The notes beneath the pieces were generated by a model that searched no databases, was not told where the DNA came from, and saw only the letters and a program-made list of their open reading frames with translations. A stretch of DNA of 64,000 bases from Chrysemys picta bellii. Lineage: Eukaryota > Chordata > Testudines > Emydidae. Positions 1 to 10,500 of this stretch are shown piece after piece. Positions within the stretch are counted from its first letter, which is position 1; the number at the start of each line of letters is the position of its first letter. Location: positions 1 to 64,000 of the forward strand of contig NW_027053044.1 in NCBI RefSeq assembly GCF_011386835.1. The letters run 5' to 3'. Both the position numbers and the translations under genes were made by a program.

Positions 1-2473
1 TCACTGTATTCCATGTTCACTGGAGCCATGGGAGGGACTCCATGCCACAAGCCAGGGATGTACCAATTGTATTTCTCTGCATCATTACGTATAATACCAG
101 GAAATTTCGTTTTCCTGATTCCTTTTTCTGTACAAGCTGCGGCAATGGTCATTTCATCCAGCGGCTCCAGGAGCTGATACCCATCTCCCGTGTTTTGTTC
201 ATGTGCGGACACATCACTGACGTTCTGATGCACAAATTGGCAGTTTGGATGTTGCCTGATTTTCTTCATTTTCAGAAGTGTATCTAGCGTAATTTGCAGA
301 ACACCCTTCATTTCGGTGGCGTTCTCCATGGCCATGTTAACAATGGTTATGTCACTCAGTCCAATCACCAGTGTGGCCAGCTCATTGTCATGTTGATAAC
401 TGTCCTCCAACTTGGCCAGTTCGGGGGCTTTCAAGCCTTCTGTGTCTATCACCAGGATGACATCACAGCCCAGCTCCTGCCGAAAGTTCTCTGCCACTTT
501 AATGACTGACATGAAGGCTCCTCGTGTACATCGGCCACTGCTCACTGCAAACTGCAGGCCGAACATGGTGTTGAGGAGGGTGGATTTCCCAGTGCTCTGC
601 CCTCCCAGCACCGTTAGAACCAGCATTCTGGACCTTCCCCCCAGCTTGGCATGGAGCTGGGTCAGAACATCTGTCACCCAGTGCAGTGGGATGTTGGATA
701 CATCTCCGTCGATTAGTTCTAGAGGAAACCCTTCCAGCATCAGGTCAGCTGCTATGCCTGGGAGATGGATGAGTTGCCTTTGGGTTTTTAGCTTTTTTCC
801 TTCCTTCACCATTGCACATTCAGCTTCATAAAACTGCCCCAACCCACGCATGAAATGCTCAACCCCTAAGGAACTGGAGGAAATTGGTTCATGCAGTTTT
901 GCTCTATGTTGGGGATCATCTCCTCTAACATGACATTTCTCCTTATAGTCAGCCTGCAGGCTGGAGAGATTGCCCTGAGCAATATGACCCAGATGGTATT
1001 TCATCCACTTTAGGAAGTAGTGTGTTTCCACTTGAGAGAGTTTTCCTAGCCCAGTAATAAACTTGACCATCCCATCAGTAAGCTCACATTTATCCGGCCG
1101 GGTATATAAGTCCAACCATTCCTCTCTTTGCTGAGATGCATGGAGCCCAGAGGCTGCGTCCCCTTGCTGTTGCATTCGGAACAGCTCTTTCTCCGCCTTG
1201 GCCAACTTTTTGCACAGACTCCCTGGGAGTCTCAACATTTCCCTCTTGTACTTTGCCACGTCCTTTATTTCCGCTGTGATTCCTGCCACCCGTTTGCTCG
1301 CACTTTGGCATTCCTCAGAGTCCTCGTCCACCCAGATACCTAATTCTCGTGCTGTCGCAGCCGTGTCTGCCACGGAGGCTCTCTTGAGAGAGGACTCCAT
1401 GAGGCTTCCAATGGTGAGCTGCAGCTTCTCCACAAACTGAGCATGATTTAGGGTGTTCTCTCTCATCAGCACACTTAGTTTGTCTAGTTTCAGCACCGAC
1501 TCTAATTTATACAGGAATTGCAGGGTCTCCTCGGGTTTCTCAATCTTGCAGTTAAAGATGAAGTAGTATTTAGTGGCTGATCCCTGCAGAGATGATAAGA
1601 GCGTGTATTGTCTCTCGTTGATACTCTCAGTAACAATGAACACTGCTGAGGAGACCTCTGTTAAAAAGCTGAACTGCAGCCAGTGGGACTCAATGTCTCC
1701 ACGCAGGTTTGTAACCGCAACGGGTTCTGGGAAAAGGTCTGAATTTTCCTTCCCAGCAGGGAAATACCAGGAAATCTCGACCAGCCCATCTGCGATTTCC
1801 CGAGGGATGTTCCCAGACTCCATGTCCCGATGGATGAAGAAATCGTGGTGCTGCTCGGAGGGGCTGAGAACCTCATTGAGGAGTTTGGACTTGGAGAAGC
1901 TGCAGCTCCCCAACCGCACAAAGGAAATGGTTGGCATTGCTGTGAGCACCAGGCTCTCCTCTCTGAACCCTCTGCTCTCTGCCAGGGAGTGCGGCCTCCA
2001 CTTCCTCACAATGTCCCTCATGGCCCACAGCATTAGGGTGCACTTGGGGGTTTCGAGGGCAGGTAGCAGCAGAGGGAGGGCAAACTGGCACATGGACATT
2101 TTGGACAGGATCTCCTGCTGTAGGAAACTGTCTGAGCAAAGCAAAACAGCACAGAGAACATCGAGGGAGTGCAGAGAATTGCTACTGTCCATGTTACTCA
2201 GAGAAAGATTATTGTAATCAACATGTGCTTTCTGCACCTCATTGGACTCTTGATCATCAGATGCCCCATGCACAGGCCTTGTGCTTCTGGCCGTCCCATT
2301 CAGAGCCATGACTTTCCTCAGGAAATGCCATGGTAAATCCCCTAAGGTGATAAGAGCCCAGTTCTTTATGCTCTCTGGGTTGATCTCTTGGAGATCCCTC
2401 AGTCTGAGCTGCCTGCTTCTGTATTGCTCCAAGTTCAACTTCTCCAGAACTCCCTGTGTGGCTCGTCTTCTCT
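1..2473 (-). CDS. Exon 3: VLIG N-terminal region and large GTPase domain (open to the window edge)
   Basis: The frame is open from the CTGCAG acceptor (exon base 2473) to base 1, about 824 codons. It reads through the family landmarks: RRA start, LGDLPWHFLRK near 2320-2345, a conserved VLIG N-terminal block at about 1560-2170, a coiled, more divergent linker at about 860-1555, and the G domain. The P-loop is GGQSTGKST at about 579-605, and the switch motif VIDTEG is at about 435-452. The last codons in the window read WYIPGLWHG..PPMAPVN, a conserved VLIG segment. VLIG genes usually encode nearly the whole protein in one giant exon, as here. No lesion is visible, in contrast to the paralogue at 9-14 kb. 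Confidence 0.88.
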
Positions 2474-5400
2474 CTGCAGAAAAAAATAAGAACATGACAT
2501 TTACCCATGTCCAGCCTCCTCCAACTTTTACTGTGCCCATTTCCAGATGTCCAGCCCCACAAGTTTAATTCTGACCCCCTACACCTTCACACCACCCATC
2601 CCCAACCTTAACTCTGCTTCTTTACCTATGTACACCCTCCTCTAACCTTAACTCTGGCCCCTTACACCTTCGCACCACCCATCCCCAACCTTAACTCTGC
2701 CTCTTTACCTATGTACGCCCTCCTCTAACCTTAACTCTGGCCCCTTACACCTTCACACCACCCATCCCCAACCTTAACTCTGCCTCTTTACCCATGTCCA
2801 TCCGCCTCTAGCCTTAACTCTGCCCTGTTACCCTTGTCTATCATCCCCCATATTAAGTGTTCCCCTTTTCACAACGCCTCATCTTGCTTTCAGCTACAAG
2901 TCACAGGCTCTTCTTCCCTGCCACCCGTGACATAATGCCTTAAACATTGCAGTCACCCCATACTCTCTGGCTGACTGCCAGGAGCTGGGATTGGACAACA
3001 GGGGATGGATCACTCAATGATTGCCCCATTCTGTTCATTCCCTCTGCAGCATCTGGTATTGGCCAGTGTTGGAAGACAGGATACTGGGCTAGATGGACCA
3101 TTGGCCTGACCCAGTATGGCCATTCTTATGGTATAAGCTGGATCCCAGACTGCCCCCCTCACTCCCATGTTAGGACCAGAGGCCATACCCTCTGTCTTAT
3201 ACTTCTCCATATAAGGATATGCGTCTCTCCCACCCCCTCCTGATCACCACCTTACTATTGGCTAGATAGCCCACTCTACCTCAATTTACCCTCCCACAAC
3301 TGGTCAGAGTCCCCACCTCCATGCACAGACCAGATGGATGCTCTTCCCATCTCGTTCATGATATGTAGGCACTGAGACGCTCTCGCTACCAGCCCCATAC
3401 ACCCCCATGCACCCCGGATCCCTCAGCACCTGCCATACGCAGGTGGGGTGAGTGCAGGTTACTTCATTGTACAGCTAAATCTCTGGCTATTGCAATTCAT
3501 GTGTACATCACAGGAGTCTTGAATGTCCTTCAAGTGGCAGCTAATGGGGCTATCCCCTGGGAGTGGAGTATGGAGGACGCAGTTACATTGCTTTCCTGGA
3601 CTGCATCCCTTGCAGAGACGAGTTTGTAAATGCAAATACCTTGGGAAATGTCTCTCTCCTCTGGTTCTGGGTGTCTCTGAGTCTCTGATTCCTGCTCTGG
3701 GTTAAAATCACCTTTCTCCCCCAGCTCTGGGGCTTGTGGCGTGTCCGAGTTCTGCTTCCGTCTTAAAAGATCTAGCAAGGAAAACAAGAGGAAGCACAAA
3801 TGAATGGCTCTCAGTCACTGACCCCCTCCAGCTCGGGCATCTCGAACTCCTGCCTCAGTGAGCAAACAGGAACAATCTGCAAACAAGGAGAGATTGGTTT
3901 AAAGTGCTCAGTCTGGGGCAGTCGGAAATGAGCTGGTTGTGGGTCTCTCTATATAAACCTTTGGGGGGGTGTTTCTTAGCATAAATGGGGCATTTGTGGG
4001 GTTGTTTTTTTTAAAAAAAAAGAATACAGCACACAGTACAATATTTTTTAAAATTTGATCTTAGAAATGGAGATTTTGGGTATCTCTGTGGGCATGGTCA
4101 GAGTCTGTGCATGTGTGTATGTGGAGTCAGTGTGTACGAATGCAGTCAGTGTATGGGTGTAAAGTGAGAGTCTGTGTGTGTGTGTGTGTGTGTGTTTTTG
4201 TGCGTGTGCAGTCAATGTGTGTACATGCAATCAGTGTATGTATGGTCAGTGTGTGTGTGCAGTCGTGTGTATGTGCAATATGTGTACATGGGATCAGTGC
4301 ACACTTGTGTGTGTACATTGCAATCAGTGTGTGTACATTCAATCATGTGCGGATGTGTTCAATCAGTGTGTGTGTATGTGCGTGTGCACGTGCAGTCAAT
4401 GTGTGAATGCAGTCAGTATATCTGCAGTGAATGTGCGGGTTAGTGTGTGTGGTCTGTGTGGGTGTGCCTACTCAGTGTGGGTGTACATAGTCGGTGTAGT
4501 TGTACATAGTTCAGGTAACTAGGCATGCACGTGTGTGTGTGTGTGTGTGTGAAAAACATATTAAAAGGAAACCACCACCTGTGAAATCTAGTCAGTTTCA
4601 GAAAATGAGTGAGTAATGGTTTCAGACTCTGTCTCAGCATTGTGCTAGGTGCTTTTCAGACAAACTCCCTACCTCTGCCTCCCCCCACCTCCTACCTGAG
4701 ATCAAGATTCCCTCACTCACCCCCCTCCTGCTGCCGCCCCCCCATTCCTCCCCGATGAGTACAGGGCACCTCACTGCCTCTGGGCTGTTGGCCCTTCATT
4801 TTCAGTTTGTACCAATTTTCACACTTAAAAAAAAAAAAAAACAGATGAAATTCCCAGGAAATTTAAAACAAAATAAAAGCAAGAAAATGAGGGGCCTCGG
4901 CAATATTATATGTGCCGGTTTTGGGGGTGCCTGCAAATGAACTCCGTGTGCAAAACGTAGCAGTGGGATGGCTAACTGCCTGATCTGTGGGTGCAATATT
5001 TTTGATCCTGGTGAAATATGTCAAGGCTGAGGCCTAACTGACAATTTTGTCTTAGAGAAACAAGGCGGGTGAGGTCATACCTTTTATTGAACTCACTTCT
5101 GTTGGTGAGAGAGACAAGCTTTCTTGCCACACAGGGCTCTTCTTCAGGTATGACCTCCTCACCCTCCTTGTCTCTCTAATATCCTGAGACCACCATGGCT
5201 ACAACTACACTGCACGCAGTTTAGGCTGACACGTTTCACATTCTGGACTCTGGAGTGGTGCTGCCAGTTGGTCGATCCCAACAGAAGCGTCTTTCGGTGC
5301 CTTACCACAAAGGGCACATAGTCCACCCTCATGTGACATGCCCAGGTTGTCAGCTGTCTGCAGAGCTCAGTTATTGCTGGGAGCTAAGGCCAAAGAACTG

Positions 5401-5897
5401 AAGGGATCAGTGCTCCTGGCCTTTCACGTGCTTCCAGCTAGGGACGGTTTCTAGTTGGGCTCAGGCACCTAGGTAACAGGCAGCAGCAGCTGATCACAGA
5501 AAGGGAAGAATCACCCAGAGAGAGAACAGATTTGTTAGTCCACCGAGTCTCTCCCCACCTCAGTCACTTGCAGGAGGGGCAGGTCGGAATCGCTCTCTCT
5601 GGCTTATGCCTTACCAGCTGAAATAGCCTCGGTGAGTCTCTCTGCTAGTGCTCTGTGCTTGATTTCTCTCAGCACCTGCACAGCCACCTCCACCCCGTAG
5701 CGCTCCCCGTAGTGCCTGATCAGCAGGTCAGTAACATCCACCGGATCCCCTTTCTCCAGCCGGCCCCAGGGAATGGCTTGGTATCCCTTCTCCAGCTGAA
5801 TCCTTTTCAACTTGTGCTTGAATCTCTTGAGATCATCCTCCCCCAGGTCATCCAGGGTCTCTAGCAGCAAGGAGTTGCTGCTGCCTGTCTTCTCCAT
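1..5897 (-). CDS. Pyrin-domain very large interferon-inducible GTPase (VLIG/GVIN-like), partial at left edge
   Basis: Three exons on the minus strand form one reading frame: 5897-5615 (pyrin domain), 3771-3640 (acidic linker) and 2473-1 (giant GTPase exon, running out of the window). Each intron has GT..AG ends: GTAAGG at 5614 and GTATTT at 3639 as donors, and pyrimidine-rich tracts ending in TAG or CAG before 3771 and 2473 as acceptors. Both junctions are phase 1, so the exons join without a frame break. The giant exon was checked triplet by triplet and has no stop. VLIG proteins are large cytosolic or nuclear GTPases of the interferon-inducible group; pyrin domains make homotypic contacts in inflammasome-type assemblies. 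That this protein links the two roles is inference from domain content. The C-terminal part lies outside the window. A transcript would be needed to prove the splicing. Confidence 0.82.
2563..2835. repeat. Tandem repeat, 83-bp period, about 3 copies
   Basis: The phrase ACACCTTC.CACCACCC recurs at 2581, 2664 and 2747, exactly 83 bp apart, with the words CCTTAACTCTG and CTCTTTACC in each unit. It is CT-rich on the plus strand and lies directly upstream (minus-strand sense) of the giant VLIG exon, inside the predicted last intron. Confidence 0.85.
2945..3140 (+). repeat. Interspersed repeat (GGGCTAGATGGACC family)
   Basis: Contains the phrases GGATACTGGGCTAGATGGACC and CTGACCCAGTATGGCCATTC, which I recognise as a very common turtle interspersed repeat. 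The family name is not certain. It lies in the predicted intron 2 of the VLIG gene. Confidence 0.55.
3640..3771 (-). CDS. Exon 2: acidic low-complexity linker
   Basis: A 132-bp segment (44 codons) lies between a strong acceptor (long pyrimidine tract ending TTGCTAG before 3771) and a donor-like CAAG|GTATTT. It starts and ends in phase 1, so it could be included or skipped without changing the frame. The translation is hydrophilic, rich in Glu, Pro, Gln and Arg, with PEQE and EPEE motifs, and has no recognisable fold. It probably acts as a flexible linker between the pyrin domain and the GTPase part. Support is from splice sites, phase and composition only. Confidence 0.6.
4090..4560. repeat. 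Compound TG-rich microsatellite
   Basis: Long (TG)n runs at 4171-4196 and 4530-4551 with interrupted GTGTGTGCAGTCA-like units between. Open frames here are made of Cys, Val and Met on one strand and of His and Thr on the other, as expected from the repeat, so they are not genes. Confidence 0.9.
4828..4842. repeat. Poly(A) tract
   Basis: A run of about 15 A in otherwise unique DNA at the 3' side of TTCACACTT. It may mark an old retroposed end on the plus strand, but no element body is recognisable before it. Confidence 0.5.
5035..5195 (-). mobile_element. PLE-like terminal fragment with hammerhead-like core
   Basis: On the minus strand CTGAAGA (5147-5141) is followed by a helix-like spacer, GAAA (5123-5120) and GCTTGTC, the order of a hammerhead ribozyme core. 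The surrounding words (AGAGAGACAAGCTTTC, CTTCTGTTGGTGAGAG) belong to a repeat common in turtle and crocodile DNA. Stem II is imperfect, so this copy is probably inactive. Confidence 0.5.
5615..5897 (-). CDS. Exon 1: pyrin (PYD) death-fold domain
   Basis: The ATG at 5897 opens 94 codons plus one base before a consensus donor (GTAAGG from 5614). If unspliced, the frame stops three codons past the donor. The product has the PYD pattern: a short N-terminus, then LLETLDDL, GEDDLKRFKHKL, a basic surface helix, a W/G loop, VTDLLIRHYG and VAVQVLREI helices. About 90 residues is the normal PYD size. It is read on the same strand as the VLIG exon, 3.1 kb upstream of it, with one small exon between. It could instead belong to a separate PYD-only or NLRP-type transcript, but the phase-1 donor fits both downstream acceptors. 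Confidence 0.85.
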
Positions 5898-5972
5898 ACC
5901 ACCCCCTCAGCCAGGACCCAAAGCAAACTGCTGGGCCATCACCGAGAAAGAGAGAACCAGGAAGCAGCTAGA

Positions 5973-5988
5973 CCAAAATTGAAACTAA
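5973..5988 (-). promoter_or_regulatory. ISRE-like interferon response element
   Basis: The plus strand reads AAAATTGAAACT at 5975-5986, one mismatch from the ISRE core GAAANNGAAACT that binds ISGF3/IRF factors. It lies about 80-90 bp upstream of the pyrin-exon ATG, within proximal promoter or 5' UTR distance. Interferon induction is known for VLIG genes. The site is a sequence match only. Confidence 0.5.
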
Positions 5989-6194
5989 AACCCTGCTGAG
6001 TTCAGCAGAGCCCTCCCATTGCACTTCCTGTGACAGCTCCCCAAAGGACACTATACAGGGCTAAGCATGTCACTTACCATTCCAACTGCAAATCCTCCAG
6101 GCACCCACTAAATAGGTCTGCCCGTCTGATTTTAAGGAAGGAATGCAAGCTGTGAAATCAAACACACCCCAAAAGTGACTATTCCCAGGCAAGG

Positions 6195-6290
6195 CCTAGG
6201 TGTTCTGTTCTATATCTGGGACTTGGGAGGCCTGGTTCAATGGCCTGTGTGACCTTGGCCAAGTCACTTACTTAGGCCCATGAGAGTTCG
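6195..6290 (+). repeat. MIR/tRNA-type SINE fragment
   Basis: Reads GGCCTGGTTCAATGGCC (a decayed B-box-like piece) and then GTGTGACCTTGGCCAAGTCACTTA, the conserved middle of MIR-type SINEs. It is diverged and short. Confidence 0.6.
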
Positions 6291-7125
6291 GCACCTGCAT
6301 TCCGACTCCTAGATTCCAAGGCCAGAAAGGACCATTCTGAGCATGATCTCCTGTGATCTGACCTCTGTGTCACACGAGCCAGGGAATTTCCCCAAATAAC
6401 TCCGAGATGTTTTTAGAAAAACATCCCATCTTGATTTGGACATTGGCAGTGATGGAGCATCCACCACGACCCTTGGTAAATTCTTCCAGTGGTTAACTCC
6501 CCCCACTATTAAAAATGTTCAACTTATTTCTAGTCTGAATTGGTCTAGCTTCAACTTCCAGCCGTTGGATCATGTCAGACCTTTGTCTACCAGACTGAAG
6601 AGCCCATTACTAAATATTTGTTTTCCTTGAAGACACTTATAAGCTGTAATCAAGTTACCGCTTAATTTCTTTGTTAAACTAAGGCTGTGTCTACACTACG
6701 GACCTTACGGTGGCACAGCTGTACCACTGCTGTAAAGTCTCCCATGTAGCCGCTCTGTGTCGACAGAAGAGAGCTCTCCTGCTGGCAACTCCGAACGAGT
6801 GGCGGTAGCTATGTCGGTGGGAGAGCATCTCCCACCGACATCGCGCTGTTCACACCAGCGCTTTTGTCGGTGAAACTTTTGTTGGTCGGAGTGTGTTTTT
6901 TTACCACACCACTGACCGACAAAAGTTTTACCAACAAAAGTTCTAGTGCAGACAAAGCCTTGATAGATTGAGCTCTTTGAATCTGTCACTATAAGGCAGG
7001 TTTTCCAATACTTTAATCATTCTTGTGGCTCTTCTCTGAACCCTCTCCACGTTATCAACATCCTTCTTGAATTGTGGGCAGCAGAACTGGACATGGGATT
7101 CCAGCAGCGGTAGCACCAGTGCCAA
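6291..7125 (-). mobile_element. CR1 LINE 3' part, split by a MITE
   Basis: The plus strand shows the antisense of a CR1 3' UTR (6300-6680) and then of the reverse-transcriptase C-terminus (6960-7125). The minus strand translates to [22 protein letters not shown], the CR1 end block, followed by LPYSDRFKELNL. A 279-bp DNA element at 6682-6960 interrupts it. The CR1 is old and decayed. Confidence 0.8.
6682..6960. mobile_element. Non-autonomous DNA transposon (MITE) with terminal inverted repeats
   Basis: Starts AGGCTGTGTCTACACTA and ends with TAGTGCAGACAAAGCCT. The two ends are inverted repeats with 2-3 mismatches over 17 bp. The element sits inside a CR1 whose two halves resume on either side. 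No coding capacity. The end sequence is typical of a common turtle hAT-like MITE family. Confidence 0.8.
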
Positions 7126-7126
7126 A

Positions 7127-7490
7127 CACAGAGGATCTCCTGTTGTAGGAAGCTGTTTGAGCAAAGCAGAACGGCACAGAGAACATTGAGGGGGTGCAGA
7201 GAAACTCTGGCTTCTGTGTCTCTATGCCAAGATATCCTGTGTTAGTCACTAATTCCTGTATCATCTGAAGCCCAGATCAAATGGCTAGTACTTCTGGCCC
7301 CCACATTCAAAGCCCCCCATGGCTTTTCTCAGGAATTGCCAAGGAAGAGTGCCTAGCGTCCGAATGGGCCAGTCCTTTGCACTTTCTGGGTGAATTTCCA
7401 GGCCATCGCTCTGCCTGAGCAGTTTGCTTCTGTGAAACTCTTAGCTCTGACAGGACTTTCTGAAATTGTCTTCTCACCTCTGTAGAAAGA
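7127..7490 (-). pseudogene. Relic of a third VLIG copy (start of the giant exon)
   Basis: 7135-7200 matches the 2120-2170 and 13570-13630 parts of the two better VLIG copies (CTGTTGTAGGAAGCTGTTTG, GCACAGAGAACATTGAGG). 7290-7480 matches the LGDLPWHFLRK region and the exon start, including a CTACAG acceptor and a RRQFQKVLSEL-like reading. Middle parts are missing and frames are broken. It lies between the two larger copies on the same strand, so the family here was a tandem array. Confidence 0.7.
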
Positions 7491-9151
7491 TGTGAAAATG
7501 GGCCCAAGTTTTCAGAGCTGAAGAAATTCTGTTTGAGGCACAAAACTTATTGATTTTATTTTTCTTTGAGGGTAAATATGTATGTTGATGTTGGGTCAAT
7601 AATGTGGCGGAGTGGAACACATTACATGTGCTTTCCCCCCCCAAATGCCTATAGTTCCAACCCTTCAGTGAGCTCTGTGCAGACAGGGGGCGGCATTATA
7701 TTGGCTGCTGTACGTACCCTTAGTAAGGGCCTTGTGTATAAAGGGGAGTTCATTTGCACTCATTCTTTGCACACCAACTAGCGCATATTATTAGACAGTC
7801 TGCAAGAATTGTGTACATTTTGTTAATTTGTGTCCTTTCCGCCAAATTGTAAAACAAAACAACTAGCCAAACCAAACCAAAACCGCCCCCACTTTTTTTT
7901 TGACATTTGCAAAATGAAACTTTTTTTTTTCAGTTTGAAATGACTTTTCAGTTCAAAATGTCCTTTAACTAAGCAATAACTACTGAACTGCTACGAAGCG
8001 ACAGGGAAGAGCCACTTAGAGATGTCTACAAATAAATGAAAAGAAGTAAAAGACAACATCTTATCAGTGTGAGAGGGAGCTGAGGGGAACTGCCTTGTGT
8101 CGGAGACTCTGTCTTCAACTGTTTCTCTTTATTCCTCCAATTGTTCCTTTTGCAAACATTTTGCTGCAAAGTACACAGCATCCAAAATAAATCCTCATCC
8201 ATCAAATTCACTTAACAATATAAAAGTACAATGTTAATTTAAGAGCCTTTCTGCTGCTTCCCAGACATGACAGTAGAACAAAGCATGTAGCATGGGCCAG
8301 ACCATAGAGGGACCTGTAATGAATTCCACTTTCTATTGCATGCACAGACAGTTGCTAGCCACAAGATACCTGGGTTGTGCAGGTCTTGATCTATTCTCCA
8401 GCTATTCTCCATTGTCCCTGGATTAACTGCTCACTGGATTTCACCTTTGCTCCAGCAGTCTTGAGAAAATGTAAGAGGATGCCATTTTCTGGGACCCTGC
8501 CTAGGAATTCAGAGCTAACCCTGCTGAATCAGAGGTTAGAACCCCGCATAGAGATGCAGTTGTTTGTGCTGACTCACCCTTGTGTCAGACCAGGTGAATT
8601 CTATCAGCCCTGAGCAGGGGGTACCGAAAGTTTCTGAATGTCTCAATGAGACAGAATAAAACTAGGGGAAAGAACATAAGAGATTTTGTAGGGAAGGCCA
8701 TAGGCACAGCTAAGCTCAGCAGAAATGTTTGGTTGAGGATTGTTTTCGCTGGTAGGTGTTAGTAAGAAAGACAAGTTACAGGTAGAGAGCAAGTTTCAAC
8801 AACCAAAGAGAAACCCACCTGAATACAGGGATGTTTTTTCAGTGTAACTAATGTGGTTAGTCATTAAACACATACTCAGAATGTTTATTTAGGGTATTTC
8901 AATCACCTTTAATTGTAGCATAAATTGATGGGTGATTGGAATTGTATTGAAAAAAAATCGGTTTCCTTATTAATCTTCCTTAGGAATCATGAATTTTATT
9001 TGTTTCTCCATAGAAAAAGAATTACATATTTTACATCACATGCTCTATTTGCTTCCTTTAAAAAAAAGGAAAAAAGGAATTATTCTTCCTTGTTCTGTCA
9101 AAATAGAACTCACTCACTTATACAGACTTTCTCAGCAATTGGGCTATTTCA
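7491..9151. other. Intergenic, no gene seen
   Basis: Mostly AT-rich unique-looking sequence with short A and T runs. No coding frame has recognisable similarity and no repeat family was identified with confidence. It separates the relic VLIG exon from the 3' end of the second VLIG copy. Confidence 0.5.
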
Positions 9152-10460
9152 TCACACTTTTTTTAATGCTCTCAGTACCTGCTCTTTGGTTATTTCCTCC
9201 CACTCCTCTGGGAGATCAGCAGGCAGAGCATCGTACTCTCTAGCAAACTGGTGATTGAATTCCTTGAAAACAAACTTCCAGTAATCAGAAGCCACGATGC
9301 TGGGATCAGGCTGGATGTACCAGTCTGGGTAACAGTCACGATAATCTTTGTAAGGATGAGGTTTCCATTCTGTGTCTGAATTTTGGAATTTGTTATTATA
9401 AAGTACATCAGTAGAGCATAAAGAATAATGAAGCTTTTTAGCATGGCTATTCCTGAATCTCTGTAGACTTTGAGGCCGATGCACTGATGCAAAATGCTCC
9501 CTGTGATGACGGCTGTCTGCCTCACAAGGGACTTTACAGAATGGGCACTGCTTCCCACAGCCAAACACTCGTTTAAAGATTTCATCCTGGGGCTTCACTG
9601 ACAGACTGGAGAATTTAGACTCAACTTCCAAATCTTGAAATTCAGCTAAGATTTGCTGTTCTAGATCAGGAAGGAAGGACTGAATACAAGCAAAGAAACT
9701 CCCAGTGTCTGTTGTGTTGAGAGCCCATACACCCACTAAACTGTAACTGGGGATGACTAGGTCCTTCTGTATCATCTCACAAAAATGGAATAAAAATGCA
9801 CAGACTGTTCTAGTCTTTTTATCTTTGGTCATTTCCAGTGCGTCCCTGATTTTCTTTATTATTGTGGACAGAATCTCTTTCTCCAAATCTTGCAAGCCCT
9901 CCGACTGGTAGTAGTTATCTAACAGACATCTCCATGTCCAGGATTTCACAATTTTTTCATAGTTATTAATGTATTCTACATAGTTGTCAAAGTTCATCTC
10001 CTCCAGCAGCTTCTTCTGCACTGTGAAGTGGAAGACACTCCGGCTGCGGTATTCAGTGGACTTCCCCCTGCTGAGAAAGTCATCCACTATTTCCATTCCA
10101 AGTCTGTTATTAACATAATCTTTCAGGGCAGGTTTCAGACACCGATCACAGAAATCCTGGACCCTGTTTTCACAGGAATCCGTCTCCAAATAAAGATATT
10201 TAAATATGGAGAGATACTGAGGTTTCAGCTGTTCCACATGTTGCTGAGGATAATTTCCTTTGATAAAATCTTTATTCATCTTCTGAAATGCATAAGCCGC
10301 CTTCCACAAAATGTGAAATTTCAGGTCAGTTTCAAAGGAAAGGGTAGTGGGAAGTTTCCGAACATCCTCCTCTTGGAGCCTCTTATTAACCATATTCAGC
10401 AGTTCTCTGAAGTAGGTTTCATCGTAGCCTGCTTTGGACCTTACTTTTGCTTCAGTGTAA

Positions 10461-10500
10461 CTGAAGAAGTGGGCTGTAGTCCACGAAAGCTTATGCTCTA
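10461..10500 (+). ncRNA. Hammerhead-ribozyme-like motif
   Basis: CTGAAGA (10461-10467), a stem-loop GTGGG/TCCAC, GAAA (10485-10488), then GC-TTAT-GC and TC match the conserved hammerhead order CUGANGA / GAAA / NUH with a very short stem III. PLE retroelements are known to carry such motifs in their terminal repeats. The first two bases come from the host duplication. Stem I is not convincingly paired, so self-cleavage of this copy is uncertain. Confidence 0.5.

Noticed and set aside
1573..2217. Plus-strand 214-codon frame, and a similar one at 13147-13722
   Set aside because: Antisense shadows of the conserved VLIG N-terminal coding block.
4048..4640. Several 60-114 codon frames rich in Cys/Val or His/Thr
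   Set aside because: Products of (TG)n microsatellite sequence.
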